NCBI GenBank assembly: GCA_964035575.1
Contig: OZ037877.1
Span: forward strand, 1-64,000
Reading direction: 5' to 3'
From: Rhynchopus sp. YZ270_cl-10
Taxonomy: Eukaryota; Euglenozoa; Diplonemea; Diplonemida; Diplonemidae
DNA length: 64,000 nt
How positions within the stretch are numbered: the first letter of the stretch is position 1; every line of letters starts with the position of its first letter. This document shows, piece by piece, positions 34,350 to 45,310 of the stretch. The notes under the pieces were generated by a model. That model was not told where the DNA came from, searched no databases, and saw only the letters and a program-made list of their open reading frames with translations. The translations under genes and the position numbers were made by a program.

Positions 34350-34914
34350 CTAATGATGTGCTTTATTGTGCTGGAAAAGAGCACCTTTGTGTTGAAATTC
34401 CCTTCCCCTCCAAGTACTAGAGCATTCGTGAGCATAACACGTCTTTGCTATTTTTTCGTCTTCTGCTGCTTCGCGCTTTCTCTTTCTGTCTAGCTCCTGT
34501 TGAGTTTCAGTTGTTGAAAGTGATACTTGAAAAGTTGATACATACCTTTTTCATGTCCTGACACAGAAGGAACACTTCGTTCAGCTGTTTCTTGAGATCT
34601 GAGACAGTCTGTTTCACCTCTTTCAGCTCTTCAGTCACTGAGGAAAAGCTTTCTGCAGAAACAGGAATTTCCAATGCTGCGGCCTGTTCTGACGGAAGCA
34701 CAGATTCCTTCTGAGTTTGCTCCTCTGTTTTAACGCCTTGCTCCTGTACCTTCGTTAGTACTGTCTCCTTCTTCTGGGAGCACACTGGAATTGGTGGCAA
34801 TTCCTCACTCTCATGAGGAGCTTGATCCTGCACATTGAACACCGGCAACATGCTTGGTGCATCTTTCTTCTGCACAAAGGGCACTGGCTTCCGCTTAATC
34901 TTCATGGTGTTCAT
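34350..34914 (-). CDS. Helitron accessory protein (copy 4, derivative unit)
   Basis: Same gene structure as 15154-15718: exon 1 34914-34546, 49-nt intron, exon 2 34496-34350. It differs by a few residues (SMLPVF, HESEE, QKESVLP). An in-frame stop lies inside the intron only, so splicing is needed to reach the zinc-finger tail. It is the only complete gene kept in the deleted units. Confidence 0.78.
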
Positions 34915-35125
34915 AGTTTTTTGAGAAATAGTTCACCTGTTTTTGGTGTGTGAGTACACAAATGCTATGAAAAGAGAAATGAGGGGTGAGCCAAGTTCAA
35001 TTCATTTTTCTATTCAATTTTTTCGGCTTTCACATTTGTAAAAATGCAAAACCTTCATACAATAAAAAAAAAATTCTGTTCACAACCACACCAGCCTCCT
35101 ACATTTTAGCGAGCTTTCTTCTAGT

Positions 35126-35301
35126 GCGGGTTTGCGGGTTTGCGGGTTTGCGGGTTTGCGGGTTTGCGGGTTTGCGGGTTTGCGGGTTTGCGGGTTTGCG
35201 GGTTTGCGGGTTTGCGGGTTTGCGGGTTTGCGGGTTTGCGGGTTTGCGGGTTTGCGGGTTTGCGGGTTTGCGGGTTTGCGGGTTTGCGGGTTTGCGGGTT
35301 T
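35126..35301. repeat. GCGGGTTT octamer array, 22 copies
   Basis: 176 bp, exactly 22 perfect octamers, opening derivative unit 5. Confidence 0.98.
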
Positions 35302-36577
35302 CTAGTTATTACGGGTTTGAGGGGTACAAAATGGCGACGCTGCAGGATTGCTGGATCGCGTGGTCCCAGTATTTCTGATAATACACTCCGGTAGATTGGG
35401 GCCCAAAAACGACGTAATGTACTGGGTTTGGATGTTAGCATTTTCTGAAGATACCTAAAATGGGTGCGGCATTTCACGGCTATTTTTGTGAAGGAATTGA
35501 CGATATTTTGTGGTTCTAAGGTGTGTGTATTGTATGTGACGAAAATTTCAAAATGTGACATAAGTATGAAATATGGCCAGTATGCCCATAAAATGAGGCC
35601 ATTGCAACCCTGGAGGACCACATTGGACATATTGGGCCAAATTTAGGTGTGTAAGTGTATCGGCTTTAAAATATTTTTTTTCGTGATTTTTGGGGTCATT
35701 TTTTGGCTGGGAAATTGGGCCACATTTAACCACAACTACTCAAAACATCAAATCTGTGGCTTTAATGGACTGATTGGGCGTTTTTATGACCTGGACATGG
35801 GGGTCAGATACCATTTTAGACATGTTAAAAATTGGTCAGAAGACCCTGAGAGAAGAACCAAGGTCAAATTGACCTTGAGTACTGGGTCAAATTTGTGTGG
35901 GAAAAATGCCCAGTACATAATTGTTGATGCGCAAAAGTGCAAAATTCCTTCAGCAATGGCTTCATATGACATTTCCATAACCTGGACATGGGGGTCAGAC
36001 TCCACTTTTGACCACCTAAAATTTGGTCATACACATGTATGAGACCCCAAAAACCAGGATTTTGACCAAAAAATTTTTCCCAGCAATTTTTGCCTACAAA
36101 AAATCGAAAAAAAAATTTTTTGATTTTGGCTCTCCGGAGTCTGTGCGTGCTGTGGTGGGGTCAATTTGCGCTGAGAAATGGGTATTTTTGACCTAAAATG
36201 CATGGATCAGTTTTTTCATGATTTTTGGTGTTTTTGGTGTTTTGTGTGGGTTTTTTGGTCAGTACCTAATTTCTGATGCTCAAAAGTACAAAATTCCTTC
36301 GGCAATGGCTTCATAGGACATTTCCATAACCTGGACATGGGGGTCAGACTCCACTTTTGACCACCTGAAATTTGGTCATACACATGTATGAGACCCAAAA
36401 ACCAGGATTTTTGACCAAAAAAAATTTTCCCACCAATTTTTGCCTACAAAAAATCGAAAAAAAAAAATTTTGATTTTGGCTCTCCGGAGTCTGTGCGTGC
36501 TGTGGTGGGGTCAATTTGCGCTGAGAAATGGGTATTTTTGACCTAAAATGCATGTATCAGTTTTTACATGTTTTTTG
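35302..36577. repeat. Array-flanking core and 349-bp satellite, unit 5
   Basis: Copy of 32265-33540, including the 'ctgggaaattggg' variant (three A), which units 1-3 and 6 have as four A. Confidence 0.9.
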
Positions 36578-36847
36578 GTTTTTGTGTAAGTTCCTGTAGG
36601 ACAGTTGGGTTGATTGGTAAGTAATTTACAACTGGAAAACTAGGTGGATCGATTCTTTTGTGCGTTTTTACTACAGAAATATTCTGTTTTCCCTTTTTTT
36701 CTTTTTTTGATCTTTATTTTTGTGGCATGACAATACTCTCACCGGCCAAAGTGAGCGCCTTCTTCAAGGTGTAGTCTTTCTTTTGTTTAAGCTATGTTTT
36801 AACCTATTTCCTTATTTTTTTCAATCCAAGACAAAAATACTTCTTCA

Positions 36848-37060
36848 TCACAAGAGATTACCTCCGGCTGGGAAGAAAAAAACAACAAAACTGCTGCCGG
36901 GTTTGCGAAAGTATGAGCCACAATGGTCGCACATAAATCCCTCATCATCTCTCTTTCGTTTTGGGGAAGTGTTTCCCTCTTCAGCTTCTGTTGTCTTTGT
37001 ATTAGCCTTCTTCTTAGTGTGCCCATCATCAGATCTTTCCTCGCTTCGTTGTCTTTTCAT
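36848..37060 (-). pseudogene. Rep-helicase stub of deleted Helitron, unit 5
   Basis: Identical 70-codon stub to that at 33811-34023, with the same deletion junction. Confidence 0.8.
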
Positions 37061-37386
37061 TTTTTTTGCAAAAAGTAAAGTACCCAGACCACTGTTATGT
37101 GAGTTTTGAATAGTTGTGATAAATTGCTAGAAATTGTATTGTAGAAAATATAAAATGGTGGGTGGGAGAAAGTTTTGCGTTTTCAAGAAGGAAAATAAAA
37201 AAGTCTCACAACTAAGTTTTCAAAAAAAAATAATTAAAAAATGATCTTGAAAATTTTGACAAAATTAAAACCAATCTGCATGTGCATATAAAAAAGGGGA
37301 ACCCATATTTTTGCGCAGGAAGAAGTAATTTGCACATTCTCTGCGATAAGAAATACCCCCAAACGAAAAAAAAAATAAATTATTCT

Positions 37387-37951
37387 CTAATGATGTGCTT
37401 TATTGTGCTGGAAAAGAGCACCTTTGTGTTGAAATTCCCTTCCCCTCCAAGTACTAGAGCATTCGTGAGCATAACACGTCTTTGCTATTTTTTCGTCTTC
37501 TGCTGCTTCGCGCTTTCTCTTTCTGTCTAGCTCCTGTTGAGTTTCAGTTGTTGAAAGTGATACTTGAAAAGTTGATACATACCTTTTTCATGTCCTGACA
37601 CAGAAGGAACACTTCGTTCAGCTGTTTCTTGAGATCTGAGACAGTCTGTTTCACCTCTTTCAGCTCTTCAGTCACTGAGGAAAAGCTTTCTGCAGAAACA
37701 GGAATTTCCAATGCTGCGGCCTGTTCTGACGGAAGCACAGATTCCTTCTGAGTTTGCTCCTCTGTTTTAACGCCTTGCTCCTGTACCTTCGTTAGTACTG
37801 TCTCCTTCTTCTGGGAGCACACTGGAATTGGTGGCAATTCCTCACTCTCATGAGGAGCTTGATCCTGCACATTGAACACCGGCAACATGCTTGGTGCATC
37901 TTTCTTCTGCACAAAGGGCACTGGCTTCCGCTTAATCTTCATGGTGTTCAT
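37387..37951 (-). CDS. Helitron accessory protein (copy 5, derivative unit)
   Basis: Same two-exon, 171-residue gene as copy 4, with intact splice sites and no breaks seen. Confidence 0.78.
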
Positions 37952-38162
37952 AGTTTTTTGAGAAATAGTTCACCTGTTTTTGGTGTGTGAGTACACAAAT
38001 GCTATGAAAAGAGAAATGAGGGGTGAGCCAAGTTCAATTCATTTTTCTATTCAATTTTTTCGGCTTTCACATTTGTAAAAATGCAAAACCTTCATACAAT
38101 AAAAAAAAAATTCTGTTCACAACCACACCAGCCTCCTACATTTTAGCGAGCTTTCTTCTAGT

Positions 38163-38362
38163 GCGGGTTTGCGGGTTTGCGGGTTTGCGGGTTTGCGGGT
38201 TTGCGGGTTTGCGGGTTTGCGGGTTTGCGGGTTTGCGGGTTTGCGGGTTTGCGGGTTTGCGGGTTTGCGGGTTTGCGGGTTTGCGGGTTTGCGGGTTTGC
38301 GGGTTTGCGGGTTTGCGGGTTTGCGGGTTTGCGGGTTTGCGGGTTTGCGGGTTTGCGGGTTT
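38163..38362. repeat. GCGGGTTT octamer array, 25 copies
   Basis: 200 bp, exactly 25 perfect octamers, opening derivative unit 6. Confidence 0.98.
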
Positions 38363-39639
38363 CTAGTTATTACGGGTTTGAGGGGTACAAAATGGCGACG
38401 CTGCAGGATTGCTGGATCGCGTGGTCCCAGTATTTCTGATAATACACTCCGGTAGATTGGGGCCCAAAAACGACGTAATGTACTGGGTTTGGATGTTAGC
38501 ATTTTCTGAAGATACCTAAAATGGGTGCGGCATTTCACGGCTATTTTTGTGAAGGAATTGACGATATTTTGTGGTTCTAAGGTGTGTGTATTGTATGTGA
38601 CGAAAATTTCAAAATGTGACATAAGTATGAAATATGGCCAGTATGCCCATAAAATGAGGCCATTGCAACCCTGGAGGACCACATTGGACATATTGGGCCA
38701 AATTTAGGTGTGTAAGTGTATCGGCTTTAAAATATTTTTTTTCGTGATTTTTGGGGTCATTTTTTGGCTGGGAAAATTGGGCCACATTTAACCACAACTA
38801 CTCAAAACATCAAATCTGTGGCTTTAATGGACTGATTGGGCGTTTTTATGACCTGGACATGGGGGTCAGATACCATTTTAGACATGTTAAAAATTGGTCA
38901 GAAGACCCTGAGAGAAGAACCAAGGTCAAATTGACCTTGAGTACTGGGTCAAATTTGTGTGGGAAAAATGCCCAGTACATAATTGTTGATGCGCAAAAGT
39001 GCAAAATTCCTTCAGCAATGGCTTCATATGACATTTCCATAACCTGGACATGGGGGTCAGACTCCACTTTTGACCACCTAAAATTTGGTCATACACATGT
39101 ATGAGACCCCAAAAACCAGGATTTTGACCAAAAAATTTTTCCCAGCAATTTTTGCCTACAAAAAATCGAAAAAAAAATTTTTTGATTTTGGCTCTCCGGA
39201 GTCTGTGCGTGCTGTGGTGGGGTCAATTTGCGCTGAGAAATGGGTATTTTTGACCTAAAATGCATGGATCAGTTTTTTCATGATTTTTGGTGTTTTTGGT
39301 GTTTTGTGTGGGTTTTTTGGTCAGTACCTAATTTCTGATGCTCAAAAGTACAAAATTCCTTCGGCAATGGCTTCATAGGACATTTCCATAACCTGGACAT
39401 GGGGGTCAGACTCCACTTTTGACCACCTGAAATTTGGTCATACACATGTATGAGACCCAAAAACCAGGATTTTTGACCAAAAAAAATTTTCCCACCAATT
39501 TTTGCCTACAAAAAATCGAAAAAAAAAAATTTTGATTTTGGCTCTCCGGAGTCTGTGCGTGCTGTGGTGGGGTCAATTTGCGCTGAGAAATGGGTATTTT
39601 TGACCTAAAATGCATGTATCAGTTTTTACATGTTTTTTG
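38363..39639. repeat. Array-flanking core and 349-bp satellite, unit 6
   Basis: Copy of 32265-33540 with the four-A variant of the large units. Confidence 0.9.
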
Positions 39640-39909
39640 GTTTTTGTGTAAGTTCCTGTAGGACAGTTGGGTTGATTGGTAAGTAATTTACAACTGGAAA
39701 ACTAGGTGGATCGATTCTTTTGTGCGTTTTTACTACAGAAATATTCTGTTTTCCCTTTTTTTCTTTTTTTGATCTTTATTTTTGTGGCATGACAATACTC
39801 TCACCGGCCAAAGTGAGCGCCTTCTTCAAGGTGTAGTCTTTCTTTTGTTTAAGCTATGTTTTAACCTATTTCCTTATTTTTTTCAATCCAAGACAAAAAT
39901 ACTTCTTCA

Positions 39910-40122
39910 TCACAAGAGATTACCTCCGGCTGGGAAGAAAAAAACAACAAAACTGCTGCCGGGTTTGCGAAAGTATGAGCCACAATGGTCGCACATAAAT
40001 CCCTCATCATCTCTCTTTCGTTTTGGGGAAGTGTTTCCCTCTTCAGCTTCTGTTGTCTTTGTATTAGCCTTCTTCTTAGTGTGCCCATCATCAGATCTTT
40101 CCTCGCTTCGTTGTCTTTTCAT
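39910..40122 (-). pseudogene. Rep-helicase stub of deleted Helitron, unit 6
   Basis: Identical stub to those at 33811 and 36848. Confidence 0.8.
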
Positions 40123-40448
40123 TTTTTTTGCAAAAAGTAAAGTACCCAGACCACTGTTATGTGAGTTTTGAATAGTTGTGATAAATTGCTAGAAATTGTA
40201 TTGTAGAAAATATAAAATGGTGGGTGGGAGAAAGTTTTGCGTTTTCAAGAAGGAAAATAAAAAAGTCTCACAACTAAGTTTTCAAAAAAAAATAATTAAA
40301 AAATGATCTTGAAAATTTTGACAAAATTAAAACCAATCTGCATGTGCATATAAAAAAGGGGAACCCATATTTTTGCGCAGGAAGAAGTAATTTGCACATT
40401 CTCTGCGATAAGAAATACCCCCAAACGAAAAAAAAAATAAATTATTCT

Positions 40449-41013
40449 CTAATGATGTGCTTTATTGTGCTGGAAAAGAGCACCTTTGTGTTGAAATTCC
40501 CTTCCCCTCCAAGTACTAGAGCATTCGTGAGCATAACACGTCTTTGCTATTTTTTCGTCTTCTGCTGCTTCGCGCTTTCTCTTTCTGTCTAGCTCCTGTT
40601 GAGTTTCAGTTGTTGAAAGTGATACTTGAAAAGTTGATACATACCTTTTTCATGTCCTGACACAGAAGGAACACTTCGTTCAGCTGTTTCTTGAGATCTG
40701 AGACAGTCTGTTTCACCTCTTTCAGCTCTTCAGTCACTGAGGAAAAGCTTTCTGCAGAAACAGGAATTTCCAATGCTGCGGCCTGTTCTGACGGAAGCAC
40801 AGATTCCTTCTGAGTTTGCTCCTCTGTTTTAACGCCTTGCTCCTGTACCTTCGTTAGTACTGTCTCCTTCTTCTGGGAGCACACTGGAATTGGTGGCAAT
40901 TCCTCACTCTCATGAGGAGCTTGATCCTGCACATTGAACACCGGCAACATGCTTGGTGCATCTTTCTTCTGCACAAAGGGCACTGGCTTCCGCTTAATCT
41001 TCATGGTGTTCAT
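40449..41013 (-). CDS. Helitron accessory protein (copy 6, derivative unit)
   Basis: Same two-exon gene as copies 4 and 5, intact. Confidence 0.78.
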
Positions 41014-41224
41014 AGTTTTTTGAGAAATAGTTCACCTGTTTTTGGTGTGTGAGTACACAAATGCTATGAAAAGAGAAATGAGGGGTGAGCCAAGTTCAAT
41101 TCATTTTTCTATTCAATTTTTTCGGCTTTCACATTTGTAAAAATGCAAAACCTTCATACAATAAAAAAAAAATTCTGTTCACAACCACACCAGCCTCCTA
41201 CATTTTAGCGAGCTTTCTTCTAGT

Positions 41225-41452
41225 GCGGGTTTGCGGGTTTGCGGGTTTGCGGGTTTGCGGGTTTGCGGGTTTGCGGGTTTGCGGGTTTGCGGGTTTGCGG
41301 GTTTGCGGGTTTGCGGGTTTGCGGGTTTGCGGGTTTGCGGGTTTGCGGGTTTGCGGGTTTGCGGGTTTGCGGGTTTGCGGGTTTGCGGGTTTGCGGGTTT
41401 GCGGGTTTGCGGGTTTGCGGGTTTACGGGTTTGCGGGTTTGCGGGTTTGCGG
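41225..41452. repeat. GCGGGTTT octamer array, 28 copies, right end of Helitron array
   Basis: 28 whole octamers (41225-41448) with one GTTTACGGG variant, plus a partial GCGG, then an abrupt change to 'aaactagatgatagataa'. The flanking core that follows every other array is absent, so the tandem array breaks inside the octamer repeat. Confidence 0.97.
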
Positions 41453-41710
41453 AAACTAGATGATAGATAACAAGGAGCGTGCGAGAGTGGCCCTTCTCCA
41501 AGCTAAACAAAAAGCAAACACCCTCCACCCATCTGATCCCGCCCACAAACACAAACAATCACGACAGAAAACAAAACAGGCAGAGGATGACCAGGTTTTA
41601 CTTGGACAGCGAACCTCTGCCTTGATTCCTCTCACGCTCAGCAGGCGAGTTGCCTCAACTCTCCAGACCTGTGCTGCAACACAGGCCTGCACCTTTAGCC
41701 GCTTTTCGCT

Positions 41711-41712
<2 letters not shown>
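41453..41712 (+). other. Possible exon fragment, unrecognised
   Basis: A plus-strand frame from 41460 reads MIDNKERARVALLQAKQK and continues as a polar, Lys/Gln/His-rich sequence to about 41710, where it runs into a poly(T) tract. The first residues are vaguely like the 'IE-N-R-ALxxRxA' helices of some DNA-repair proteins, but this is too short to assign. It could be a host exon or chance. Confidence 0.25.
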
Positions 41713-41752
<40 letters not shown>

Positions 41753-41762
41753 GTGTTGTTCA
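41713..41762 (-). mobile_element. 3' end and poly(A) tail of short retroposon, copy A (outer part)
   Basis: 39 T (41713-41751) followed by GGTGTTGTTCA: on the minus strand, the terminal ...TGAACAACACC with a poly(A) tail. The element is interrupted at 41762 by a DNA transposon and resumes at 45071 with 'caacttagccctaggctcgc'. Confidence 0.85.
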
Positions 41763-41774
41763 CACGGTGGCCCA

Positions 41775-42040
41775 GCGGACCCTTTTGGGGGTACCCCCGG
41801 GGGTACCCCCAAAAGGGGTACCCCGCAGGGTAGGGTACCACACAGGGTAGGGTCCGCGGGGGGTACCCCCTCGCGTGGGCTACCCCAGGGGGTACCCCAC
41901 AGGGTTGGGTAGGGTCCGCGCGGGGTACCCTTTGGGGGGTTTGGGGTACCCCGAGGGGTACCCCCCAGGGTCCGCGGGGGTACCCCATGGGGTACCCCCG
42001 CGGACCCTGGGGGGTACCCCCCGGGGTACCCCCTGCACAC
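41775..42040. repeat. Left subterminal GGTACC palindrome cluster
   Basis: A dozen or so copies of GGGGTACCCC and variants, mixed with GGGTCCGCGG words. The block AGGGTAGGGTCCGCGGGGGG (about 41845-41864) reappears inverted at the right end (45029-45051). Confidence 0.9.
41955..42020. repeat. 66-bp perfect palindrome
   Basis: Begins GGGGTACCCCCCAGGGTCCG and reads identically on the other strand, with its centre between 41987 and 41988 (CCCCA|TGGGG). No mismatch and no loop. Confidence 0.9.
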
Positions 42041-44308
42041 CCGGTGGCTATTGCCTCCCAGGGAAAGGGACTCTCAAAAATTTTTTTTTGCCCTATATAG
42101 GCCTAATTTCGACGATTTGAGGCCATTAAAAGCAAAAATTGGCACTTTTGAGCATCTGTGGGGGTCTAAAACGCGGTTTTGCGCAGCCGATTTTTCGTGG
42201 TTTTTTTACCAAAGACAAGTCGATTTTTGACCAATTTTTCATGAAAAATGTGAAGGAAATCGCTTAGGAACTTAGCTGTGTACGTGTTCTAGCTACTGCA
42301 TACACCGCGGGGTATAACCAAAATGACCGTATTTTGGCTGAAATTTCGACTTGACAATTTTTCCTCGATTTGGTCAATCTGAGGTTTTGTTTGGGGTTTT
42401 TGGGCCATTTTATGACCAACCACGCCCGCATACGTGGGAAATTACGCGCGCAATGACGACGTCACGGCGTGGGGAGCCCTCGTAATTACGAGGGGTGCTC
42501 CCGTGATCCTTTGAGGCCATTAAAAGCAAAATTTGGCACTTTTGAGCATCTGTGGGGGTCTAAAACGTGGTTTCGCGCCCGAAAAGTCGTGATTTTACCA
42601 AAGACGCGTCGATTTTTGACCCAAATTTTTTTTTCTTCTCGCCCAAAATCGGGCGTGGTGGGTCATAAATGGCCCAAAAAATACAAAGCCTCAATGAGCA
42701 AATTGTGAAGAAAAAAAAAATTGGTCGAAGTTTTGGTCATTTTTACCATGTGGCAACAAATAGAATGCAGGTATCAGTATCAGTGGGATTGTTCGTGCAG
42801 TGATGTTCTCGTACCTGGAGAGTAGGCCGAGCGAGTGCTGCAAGGTATGTTTTTAAGCCCCGGTTTTTACACCCCCCCGCTCCCCCTTTTCGCCTTTGTC
42901 CCGCTCGGATGTAAATCGAAGCATATTTTTATTGTCAAAATTGTCACTTTTACTTTTTTATCATGGCATCTCGTAACCTCTACAACTCTTTTACGTCAGG
43001 GAACCGGATGAGGTGCTACTTCCGGACTGAGGAAGGGCAGTCTTTTACTTTCTTTTTTGCATGGAAGAGGTACGGAGCGGCTTCTTGTTTGTTTGTTTGA
43101 TTTTTTTTGTTGTAGTCTCTACTTTTGCACTCAATTTCTCTCAACAGGTACCCGAACCGACGACCCTTCATCGTGACAGCGAAACAGTGCCGATGGAAGA
43201 GCTGGTGCAATTATTGCAAACCGGGTGGGGACCGCAAAAGTTGGGTTTTTAAACCAATTTTTCCATTAACCCACCCCATAGACCGCCCCAATTATTATGA
43301 AACTCTTAGTCAGTCACTGCTATAGCCATTTAACCCAGGGAGCATAGCTAGTGCAAAAAATTCGACTTCGGGATCCGGAAAGTCTGTCCTCTGCTCTTGC
43401 GGAGGACTACAGTAGGCACAAGAAAATATCGCGTTCCCCCAGAAAACCAATTTTTGTCACAGTAATTTTTTCCCAGGGCATGCTCTTGAAGCATGGCGGC
43501 TTGGTGTGAGAAGGGGCAGTGTATTGTTTTGTTCTAGATTTCAACGGTTGTTAGAACGAGTCAAGTGGATGCTTATCTAAACACTGACTTTAGTACAGAC
43601 CCGAGAGATCAGATATGACTTTGAGGAAAGAACAAAGCAATGCATCTGTACCCGCACGCCAGGTTGTAGTGACTCCAGAATTTTCTTAAGTTTGCGCGAA
43701 AGAGAGCGGGGGCAACTCCTTTGTGTCATGAGTCCGCTGTGTAGCACAAAGCGAGGAACCTTAAAACACTACCTGCGTGGTGGCTGAATTCACATCCCTT
43801 AGAATTACCAGAATTCAGCCTTTGTTGAAGTAACGTACATACTTGTATGTGCGTGTCACGCTTCTCCACCCTTAAATGGGTGCACTGCTTCACTGCAGCG
43901 GGTAAGCCTCTCTCGACTAGTGCGAACTTAAGAATGTTCTGCTGCAACTTACCAAAATCGATTTTCTCACCCCAAACACCCGCAACACCCCACCTGCTAC
44001 TTCGGTAGCCTGTGTTGTTGGGAGTTGGTTCTCATGTTGATCCCCAGTGACTGTCTTGCACTGCTTCTTCTGAGCCCAACGCTGTTTGGCCTGTCGACGG
44101 GGTAATAAATACGAAGACAGGGGGGCGGTGCCAACAATTTTCCGATGATGTAACGTTTATCTGATTGATTTATCGTTTGATATACCTTGTGTGTCCTTCT
44201 TCATGCACACCAAGCAACATATATTGAACGGTATTTTCAAGCGATACTTCGTTATGTCATCGGGGGGCGGACCCCGCGCGGACCCTTGACTCTGGCACTC
44301 TGGCTGTA
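42041..44308. other. Interior of DNA transposon, no transposase recognised
   Basis: 42119 and 42512 start two related blocks ('gaggccattaaaagcaaaa...gtgggggtctaaaac') 393 bp apart. 43016-43330 has an exon-like look: an AG acceptor at about 43147 (ctctcaacag) after a pyrimidine stretch, followed by RYPNRRPFIVTAKQCRWKSW and a CNYCKPGGD stretch that might be a zinc-binding remnant, but no family is recognised. The remainder (43330-44308) shows no coding signal. Confidence 0.45.
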
Positions 44309-44884
44309 CCTGTGTACCTGTGTACCTGTGTACCTGTGTACCTGTGTACCTGTGTACCTGTGTACCTGTGTACCTGTGTACCTGTGTACCTGTGTACCTG
44401 TGTACCTGTGTACCTGTGTACCTGTGTACCTGTGTACCTGTGTACCTGTGTACCTGTGTACCTGTGTACCTGTGTACCTGTGTACCTGTGTACCTGTGTA
44501 CCTGTGTACCTGTGTACCTGTGTACCTGTGTACCTGTGTACCTGTGTACCTGTGTACCTGTGTACCTGTGTACCTGTGTACCTGTGTACCTGTGTACCTG
44601 TGTACCTGTGTACCTGTGTACCTGTGTACCTGTGTACCTGTGTACCTGTGTACCTGTGTACCTGTGTACCTGTGTACCTGTGTACCTGTGTACCTGTGTA
44701 CCTGTGTACCTGTGTACCTGTGTACCTGTGTACCTGTGTACCTGTGTACCTGTGTACCTGTGTACCTGTGTACCTGTGTACCTGTGTACCTGTGTACCTG
44801 TGTACCTGTGTACCTGTGTACCTGTGTACCTGTGTACCTGTGTACCTGTGTACCTGTGTACCTGTGTACCTGTGTACCTGTGTA
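44309..44884. repeat. CCTGTGTA octamer array, 72 copies
   Basis: 576 bp, exactly 72 perfect copies, flanked by 'tctggctgta' and 'cctgtaccgggggtacc'. All six frames are open but repetitive (YLCTCVPV, HRYTGTQV) and are not genes. No variant unit was seen, pointing to recent expansion. Confidence 0.98.
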
Positions 44885-44890
44885 CCTGTA

Positions 44891-45058
44891 CCGGGGGTAC
44901 CCCATGGGGTACCCCCGGGGGTAGTCTGGGGGGTACCCCATGGGGTACCCCTCAGATTTGGGGGGTACCCCATGGGGTACCCCATGGGGTACCCCATGGG
45001 GTAGTCTGGGGGGTACCCCATGGGGTACCCCCCGCGGACCCTACCCTAAGGGTAGGAA
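44891..45058. repeat. Right subterminal GGTACC palindrome cluster
   Basis: Repeated GGGGTACCCCATGGGGTACC words, twice preceded by 'gggggtagtctg', then GGGTCCGCGG inverted relative to the left cluster. Together with the left cluster it makes the transposon ends able to fold back. Confidence 0.9.
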
Positions 45059-45070
45059 TGGGCCACCGTG

Positions 45071-45266
45071 CAACTTAGCCCTAGGCTCGCTTTTTTTATC
45101 TACATCCAGTGACAGAGGGGGTACTTACTAGTCAAGTGAGTATGTAAACAGCTAGATGTCCAGACAAGGGCACTTTACTATTGTACTGGCAAGACAGTGC
45201 CTGAAAACACAGTTAGTGGCACTAAAATAGAAAGCATGTGGGACAACTACAACCAACACTTCCCTG

Positions 45267-45269
<3 letters not shown>
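45071..45269 (-). mobile_element. Short retroposon, copy A (inner part)
   Basis: Continuation of the element whose poly(A) tail is at 41713: from 'caacttagccctaggctcgc' to 'ccctgcaaa', about 200 bp matching 45319-45517 of copy B. It ends exactly where the poly(A) tail of copy B begins, so it is either 5'-truncated or was hit by copy B. Confidence 0.85.

Positions 45270-45270
<1 letters not shown>

Positions 45271-45310
<40 letters not shown>

Larger units (their letters stand above)
31385..35125 (-). mobile_element. Deleted Helitron derivative, unit 4 (3,741 bp)
   Basis: Octamer array, core, one 349-bp period, short 3' flank, stub of the Rep-helicase gene, intact accessory gene. Its length equals that of unit 5 (3,037) plus 88 octamers (704 bp) exactly. 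It is non-autonomous for transposition since nuclease, helicase and OTU parts are missing. Confidence 0.85.
35126..38162 (-). mobile_element. Deleted Helitron derivative, unit 5 (3,037 bp)
   Basis: Direct tandem copy of unit 4 apart from the shorter octamer array. I see no other difference in the stretches compared. Confidence 0.85.
38163..41224 (-). mobile_element. Deleted Helitron derivative, unit 6 (3,062 bp)
   Basis: Tandem copy of unit 5. The 25-bp length difference is three octamers (24 bp) plus one A in a run near 38773, where this unit matches the large units rather than units 4-5. Confidence 0.85.
41763..45070. mobile_element. 3.3-kb DNA transposon with CACGG terminal repeats, probably non-autonomous
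   Basis: Starts CACGGTGGCCCA (41763-41774) and ends with its exact reverse complement TGGGCCACCGTG (45059-45070). Flanks are 'gttgttCA' and 'CAacttag', while intact retroposon copies read 'gttgttcaacttag', so the insertion duplicated CA. A TIR starting with CAC and a short target duplication fit the CMC (CACTA/Chapaev) group, but 2-bp TSD and CACGG are not diagnostic. No transposase is recognisable inside. Both subterminal regions are full of GGGGTACCCC palindromes, as expected for transposase-binding sites in such elements. The inside also holds a 393-bp-spaced direct repeat and a 72-copy CCTGTGTA array. Confidence 0.8.

Noticed and set aside
43700-43950. Possible tRNA or small RNA
   Set aside because: Some short complementary words, but no cloverleaf or conserved T-loop sequence could be found.
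44187-45078. Open frames with repeated YLCTCVPV or HRYTGTQV
   Set aside because: Translation of the CCTGTGTA array on either strand.
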